Notes under the pieces: generated by a model | Told to the model about the DNA's origin: nothing | Databases searched by the model: none | The model's input: the letters and a program-made list of their open reading frames with translations, nothing else | Source: Coniochaeta sp. PMI_546 | Taxonomy: Eukaryota; Ascomycota; Sordariomycetes; Coniochaetales; Coniochaetaceae | Direction: 5' to 3' | Assembly: GCA_021432605.1 (NCBI GenBank) | Contig: MU271158.1 | Coordinates: forward strand, 1-64,000 | DNA: 64,000 nucleotides | Program-made: the position numbers and the translations under genes | Shown here: in pieces, positions 59,331 through 64,000 of the stretch | How the letters are laid out: every line of letters starts with the position of its first letter | Position numbering within the stretch: the first letter of the stretch is position 1

Positions 59331-60620
59331 TCTGCTAGACTTGATCAAGAGGCCGGGTTGAACTTGTCGATTCAAGAACAAAATGAGCGTTCATGCGTTG
59401 AGGTGACGACGATGGCCAACCGAAAACCGGAGGAGCACTAGACTAGTGTGCGGGGATGGCGCCCTCGGCTCGGCACTGTACGCGGGGAAGCAGCTAGGCC
59501 GGGGCCGGTCAGGACTCCTTCGCTTGGCCGAGTGTTAGTCCATCTACTATGTAGAAGCTACGCACCAGACAAGTGATTGTCCCCAAGTGTGGTACTCCCC
59601 GATGTTGCGGACAATGCAGCCATTGTTATGTGCGAGTGTGCACCTAGACTTACAGTGGAAGATTCGCGGCGTATTCCTCATTGCTGTGTAAGGGATCTCG
59701 ACACAGCAGGGAGACTTTGATGTCATGTCTCATTTGAGAGAAAACCTTCAATGGAGATCGGCCCAACTGTGTCGGAATGTTTGGAGCAGAAGTCTGAGTG
59801 CTGATGTCCTTATCTGACAAGACTATGTTTCCCGACTGAACGAGGCTTAGTACCGTACTCTATTAAGACAATTATGATCCTCAGAAATTGATCATTCGAC
59901 ATGTCCGCTGAATCTTTGTGCAAGTGAGATCTGCAAACATGCTGGCGTATTCTCCAAGTACACCACATCATGTCAACTAAGCTGCGATGCATCCCAGCAG
60001 TCTGGACACACAAAATCGGGTTGAACCAACAACACATTGCCACCTCACCTGTACACACTACATACGCCCTGGCCCAAGAGTCAGCTTACTGCCGTCTACC
60101 CCAGATTTTCAAAATCTTGTTGATAATCTTAACCGGGAACTCTCCAGGAGGGCACTGTGCACGGAAGAATGGCTTCAGCCGTCAATTCTGACCTAACCAA
60201 TGGGCCCGACGGCATCTGCGGCTAATTCCTGGTTTCTGGAGTATCTTGATGGCATGCATATTGACGTAGCATATTATTTGTCCCGTTACAGTAATTCGGA
60301 GCGTAGTCGGGCCTGGTCAGAAGAGGTTCATGGTACCGTAATCATGTCTTTGCAATGTCAAGCTAGAGACCACGTTGCTTCGGAAATGTGTGAGTCGGCT
60401 TGCGCCGGAAACCCAACAAAGCTCAACTCGGACACGACCCATTATACTGAGTGGCTGGTTGACGCGTCCGCGGCAGATGTGGGCGAGAATTCTAGACCTG
60501 AAGCCCTGGCATATGACGAGTCCTCGGTTATGAAGACTAACGGTACCGTGATGGCAATATAGTAATCGTAAATGACGAATTCTTTCGCTGTGAGCTTGTT
60601 ACATTGACCTCAGGCTTGTG
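59331..60620. other. 1.3-kb gene-free stretch
   Basis: A plus-strand frame of 120 codons at 60200-60562 starts with ATG but has no signal peptide, domain or biased composition, so it is not called. Confidence 0.5.
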
Positions 60621-60627
60621 TATAAAG
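60621..60627 (+). promoter_or_regulatory. TATA box of the LysM gene
   Basis: TATAAAG, 132 bases upstream of the ATG at 60753. Confidence 0.5.
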
Positions 60628-60752
60628 ACGTGCTGGAAGAAGCACGGCGCCGTCATATCCGACTATACATACACTGAGTCACGCTGACTACCAAACGTGC
60701 CAAGTAGGAGTATATCGGTCTCGACGCCGATTCCGCCAACCAGCCTCCGAAA

Positions 60753-61695
60753 ATGGTTCAATCACGGCTATCTGGTTTCCTGCTGGGAGCCTTCTTATGT
60801 CTCAACACAGTCATCGCCGCCTCCTGTACTTTGACAGTGATAGCCAAGGCTGGAGACACCTGCGCATCACTCTCCGGGGCAAACGCCTTAACCGTAACAC
60901 AATTCATACAATTAAATCCTGCCATTTCCACCTGCTCTCTTGTCCCGGGTACTCCGTACTGCGTCAGCGATGATCCGGCCGCGGTACCGACGACGCCACG
61001 GACAACCACCATCCCAGTCTCAACAACATCCCGGCCGGCGGCTGGGCCGACAGGGACTCTAGTACCGAGTCCCGACGGCAGCGATGGCATCTGCGGAGGT
61101 GAATACACCTGCCTAGGCTCCGTTTATGGCGACTGTTGTTCTGCGAACGGATACTGCGGGAACACGACGGATTACTGTGACGAGGGGTGCAACTCTGTCT
61201 TTGGACGATGCGGCGGTGGAGTTCCCGTGGACCAACCTGGCACCGGGGCCTCAACTACGGTCACGGTCACGATCATAGGAGGGCCCTCGACGTGCCCGGC
61301 TGCGACTCGGACTGTAACGGCCACCATAACGGTGAACCAGACTGTGACGAGGCTCCAGACCGTGACACAGACGGTCACGACCACGGCTTCCGCCCCGGCC
61401 CGTCCCAGTCCGACCCTCGAGGGAACCGACGCCAGATGTGAGTCTTAGTTGGAACTGCTGATTCCGATATGTATAAGTTAACAGTCTTCCGTTAGGCAAA
61501 ACATACTACCAGTGGAAGACAACTGATAGTTGTACAAGACTTGCAAGGTCTCTTGGCATATCGCTCACTCAACTATACACGTGGAACCCGGAGGTAAGCC
61601 GTGCAATTTCCTCGCTACTTGTCGCTAAACTGACACCTCAAAAGTTGGACTGCGACGATCCTCCAAGGGGGTATTATATTTGTGTTGGGTTGTGA
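60753..61695 (+). CDS. LysM - CBM18 - LysM chitin-binding effector candidate
   Basis: Secreted protein of about 277 residues. Exons are 60753-61437, 61496-61593 and 61645-61695; introns are 58 and 51 bp. Signal peptide about 1-23. A first LysM-like domain lies at 25-71 (CTLTVIAKAGDTCASL through FIQLNPAI to GTPYCV), followed by a Thr/Pro linker. A hevein-type CBM18 at about 112-154 has eight Cys (CCSANGYCGNTTDYC) and is followed by a Thr/Val-rich linker. A second LysM, present only after splicing, runs from about 228 (YYQWKTTDSCTRLARSLGIS, LYTWNPELDC) to YYICVGL at the end. Proteins of this kind bind chitin in the apoplast and can hide fungal wall fragments from host receptors; the role here is inferred from architecture. 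Confidence 0.92.
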
Positions 61696-61902
61696 GCGGT
61701 GATGCTGCGTGAGCCTCTCGCATTTGCAACATTCAACGGCCAGATGCTCTCGTCGAGAAAGGTACAGATCAGAGATGGTCATTGTGGGGGGGTGTGTGCG
61801 TGTGTGTATGGGAGCATATTCATGACCGGAAGGAAAAGTTCTTGAAGTTCATGTCACGAGAGAAAGTCTGGACTGAAGTGCTCAAATCGTGATTCTCAGA
61901 AC

Positions 61903-63995
61903 CTAGCATAAAAAGCGATATATCTTCTTCCACCGTGGCCATGTCAGACGCTCCTCTTCCTCTCGCGCCTTCAGCACAGCGAGTCGGAAGTCCCGCCGCC
62001 CGGTGTCTATATCCATGTCTGCGACACGTACGAAGCTCGTCCTGAACCACAGTTTATGGCCAAGCCAAAAGACAAGCACTATCGGTAGAGCCATGCACTG
62101 CAAAAAGAACCCCTGTGCGCGGTCAGATGCGCTCACAGGTTCGTCGTCGGTCGGTATTGGCGCGATGGCAACCCAGATCTGGGCAATCAGGATCAAGATG
62201 TTGCATATTAAACCAATCCAAGAGCCAATAGTCCCGGCTTGAGCGCGGAAGGCAAGGTCATGAAGGGATCGGTGTCTCTGGTTCCATGCCTGGCGGAAGC
62301 GGATGTGTGCCAAGCAGATGCTGCCCCACGTGAACAGCGAGCTGAGCCCGCTGATGGCAAGAAGCCAGTCAAAGAAGTCGCCCTGTGCTTGAGCGTTGAC
62401 CAGATACGCCAGTAGTCCGAGGGCCGAAGCGAAGAGGATAGCCACCAGTGGACGACCGCGGCGGTCAACATAAGCAAATATCTTGGGTGCCTGGCCTTGG
62501 TCAGCCAGGGCGGCCAGAGTCCGCGAAGATCCGAAGACGGCAGAGTTGCCGACACTGAGGACAGCTATCAGGATAACCCCGTTCATTATTCCGGGAAGTA
62601 CAGTCGACCCTGCGCTCTCGATAGCGATGACGAACGGGCTCGCCGACGCATCGGCTGAACTCTGCGCCCCAAGAAGACGGGGATCGTCGTACGGGACCAA
62701 GAGACCGACCAGCGTTAGGGCGACAATGTAGAACAGGCTGATACGCCAAAAGACCTGTTTGATGGCAGTGGGGAGAGACTTCCTCGGATTCGCTGTCTCT
62801 GCAGCAGCGAGTCCAACGAGTTCGGTGCCGGCGAACGCGAAAGCCGCGGTGACAAACACACTGCAAAGCCCCTTAAACCCGTTGTGGAAGGCGCCCGGGG
62901 TCTGCCAGTACTTCCCTCCTATGTACCCTTCTGTCGGCGTACCGCCAATATTTATCACAATCCCCAAGAGGCTATAAGTCCGGTGTTAGAGGGCACAACT
63001 GGATGGCAGACATGGATGACAAGGTAGACGAAAGGCAGTACGGGAGAACGGGAGAACGGAATCCAGGCTTACATGAATCCTATAACAGCCGTTATCTTGA
63101 CGATGGCGAATATGAACTCGGCCTCGCCATAGCCCTTGGCCCCAAACAGATTGATGGTAAGGATGGTGAGAAGGAATAGTGTGACGAAGACGGCCTTGTT
63201 GACTTTGACATCCCAGTAGTCGATGGTCATGGCTGCCGCGAGGATTTCGAGAGGAAGGACGACCAACCACTGCAGGGCGTAACTTGGGGTAGGTGTTAGT
63301 AAGAAGTTCATTATCTTAAGGGGCACGGTAGAAAGTCCACCGGGTTACACCGCCATAGGGGGAACAACGGAATACAAAGATCAGACATACTTCCAGCCCA
63401 TTGAGAACCCCCACGAAGGGTCCAAGAAGCGAGTAGCAAAGGCGGAGAATGAACCGGCCACAGGGAATATCACTGCAAGCTCGCCGAGCGCCTGGACAGT
63501 GCAATAAAGCATCGCGCCAATGAATAAGTAGGCGAGAAGGACTGAAGCTGGCCCACCGACAGCGAGTGTCTTTCCCGAAGCAACGAAGAGCCCAGTGCCT
63601 GTAGCAATCCAGTCAGTGGCCCAGTCTTAGTCAAGGCAAACTCAGTTGAACGAAACGTGAGCCACGAGGTGCAGAAACTACTCACCGATGGAGCCGCCTA
63701 TGGCTATCATTTGCAGATGGCGGCCCTTGAGCTCACGGGAGAGCGAGGAATTGGCCGTTCTCGCATTTGCTGATTTTATGTCGTAGTAACGGATGCCGCC
63801 GTTGCTGTGGCTGCTGCTAGGGACGGCGTTGGTGTACGACTGACTATCGCGGCGGAACGAGTCGACCAAGTCATGAAGGGTGGCCTGGAAGGTCCCTGAA
63901 GGGACTCTGGTGCTTGTCTCTACCGGCCGTTCACGTACTGTGAAGGTGCTCCCCTGACCAAGGCTCTTCACCTTGGTCGGGGTGATGCTGTCCAT
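61903..63995 (-). CDS. Amino-acid permease (APC superfamily, YAT type)
   Basis: Plasma-membrane amino-acid:proton symporter of about 598 residues. Exons (minus) are 63995-63686, 63598-63391, 63282-63073 and 62971-61903; introns are 87, 108 and 101 bp. The start ATG is five bases from the window end, so a further upstream start cannot be excluded. A hydrophilic N-terminus of about 90 residues ends with LKGRHLQMIAIGGSIGTGLF, the family signature rebuilt across intron 1. TM segments follow with GELAVIFPVAGSF, the NFFGAKGYGEAEF-like loop (NLFGAKGYGEAEFIFA), FAFAGTELVGLAAAE, and the SVGNSAVFGSSRTL helix. The C-terminus is basic and cytosolic. The substrate range is not predictable from this. Confidence 0.95.
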
Positions 63996-64000
63996 CTCTA

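Noticed and set aside
60200-60562. Plus-strand ATG frame of 120 codons
   Set aside because: No signal peptide, domain or compositional bias; could be a small gene but nothing supports it beyond being open.
61690-61902. GT-rich run before the permease stop
   Set aside because: Looks like 3' flanking low-complexity sequence; no repeat unit or structure of note.

Overview
This window is a chromosome end of a filamentous ascomycete (Pezizomycotina; a Sordariomycete would fit, but the genus cannot be fixed from the sequence). It opens with about sixteen CCCTAA telomere units. Genes carry many short introns (mostly 48-90 bp) with fungal GT-AG signals, and the products are typical of filamentous fungi: NmrA-like proteins, a DUF1996 protein, a UstYa-like protein, a LysM effector, and OPT and TRI12-type transporters. 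Exon boundaries were deduced by hand. For every intact multi-exon gene the summed exon length is divisible by three and the spliced product matches its family across the junctions.

Layout. 1-2190: telomere, then a TpA/CpG-rich, CpA/TpG-poor block that looks destroyed by repeat-induced point mutation. 2.2-10.8 kb: a bZIP-like regulator, two convergent NmrA-like proteins, a 14-TM efflux transporter and a broken GH127 gene next to RIP-like DNA. 11.3-19.1 kb: a secreted DUF1996 protein, an FAD monooxygenase and an acetate-transporter-family protein, separated by long empty gaps. 20.8-28.8 kb: two OPT oligopeptide transporters on the minus strand. 28.8-32 kb: empty. 32-33.6 kb: a DEAD-box helicase.

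The most interesting part is 34-47 kb. A decayed multicopper oxidase gene lies beside a UstYa-like (DUF3328) gene. That gene is divergent, across a 0.7 kb shared promoter, from a 91-residue secreted Tyr/Gly-repeat peptide flanked by Lys-Arg sites. This is the signature of a ribosomal-peptide (dikaritin-like) precursor plus its oxidase. Two further genes follow: a Thr-rich secreted protein and a protein with a His...Asn-Cys-Gln papain/LRAT-like signature. After them comes a 17-exon gene encoding about 1205 residues, a secreted quinoprotein-type propeller joined by a Ser/Thr linker to a complete multicopper oxidase.

49-64 kb: a secreted NMT1/THI5-like binding protein, two convergent short-chain dehydrogenases, a small secreted Cys-rich protein, an HSL-type esterase, a LysM-CBM18-LysM effector candidate and an amino-acid permease. 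Three introns between 44 and 52 kb use GC-AG borders. Overall this is an accessory, subtelomeric region rich in secreted proteins, transporters and redox enzymes, with several decaying genes.
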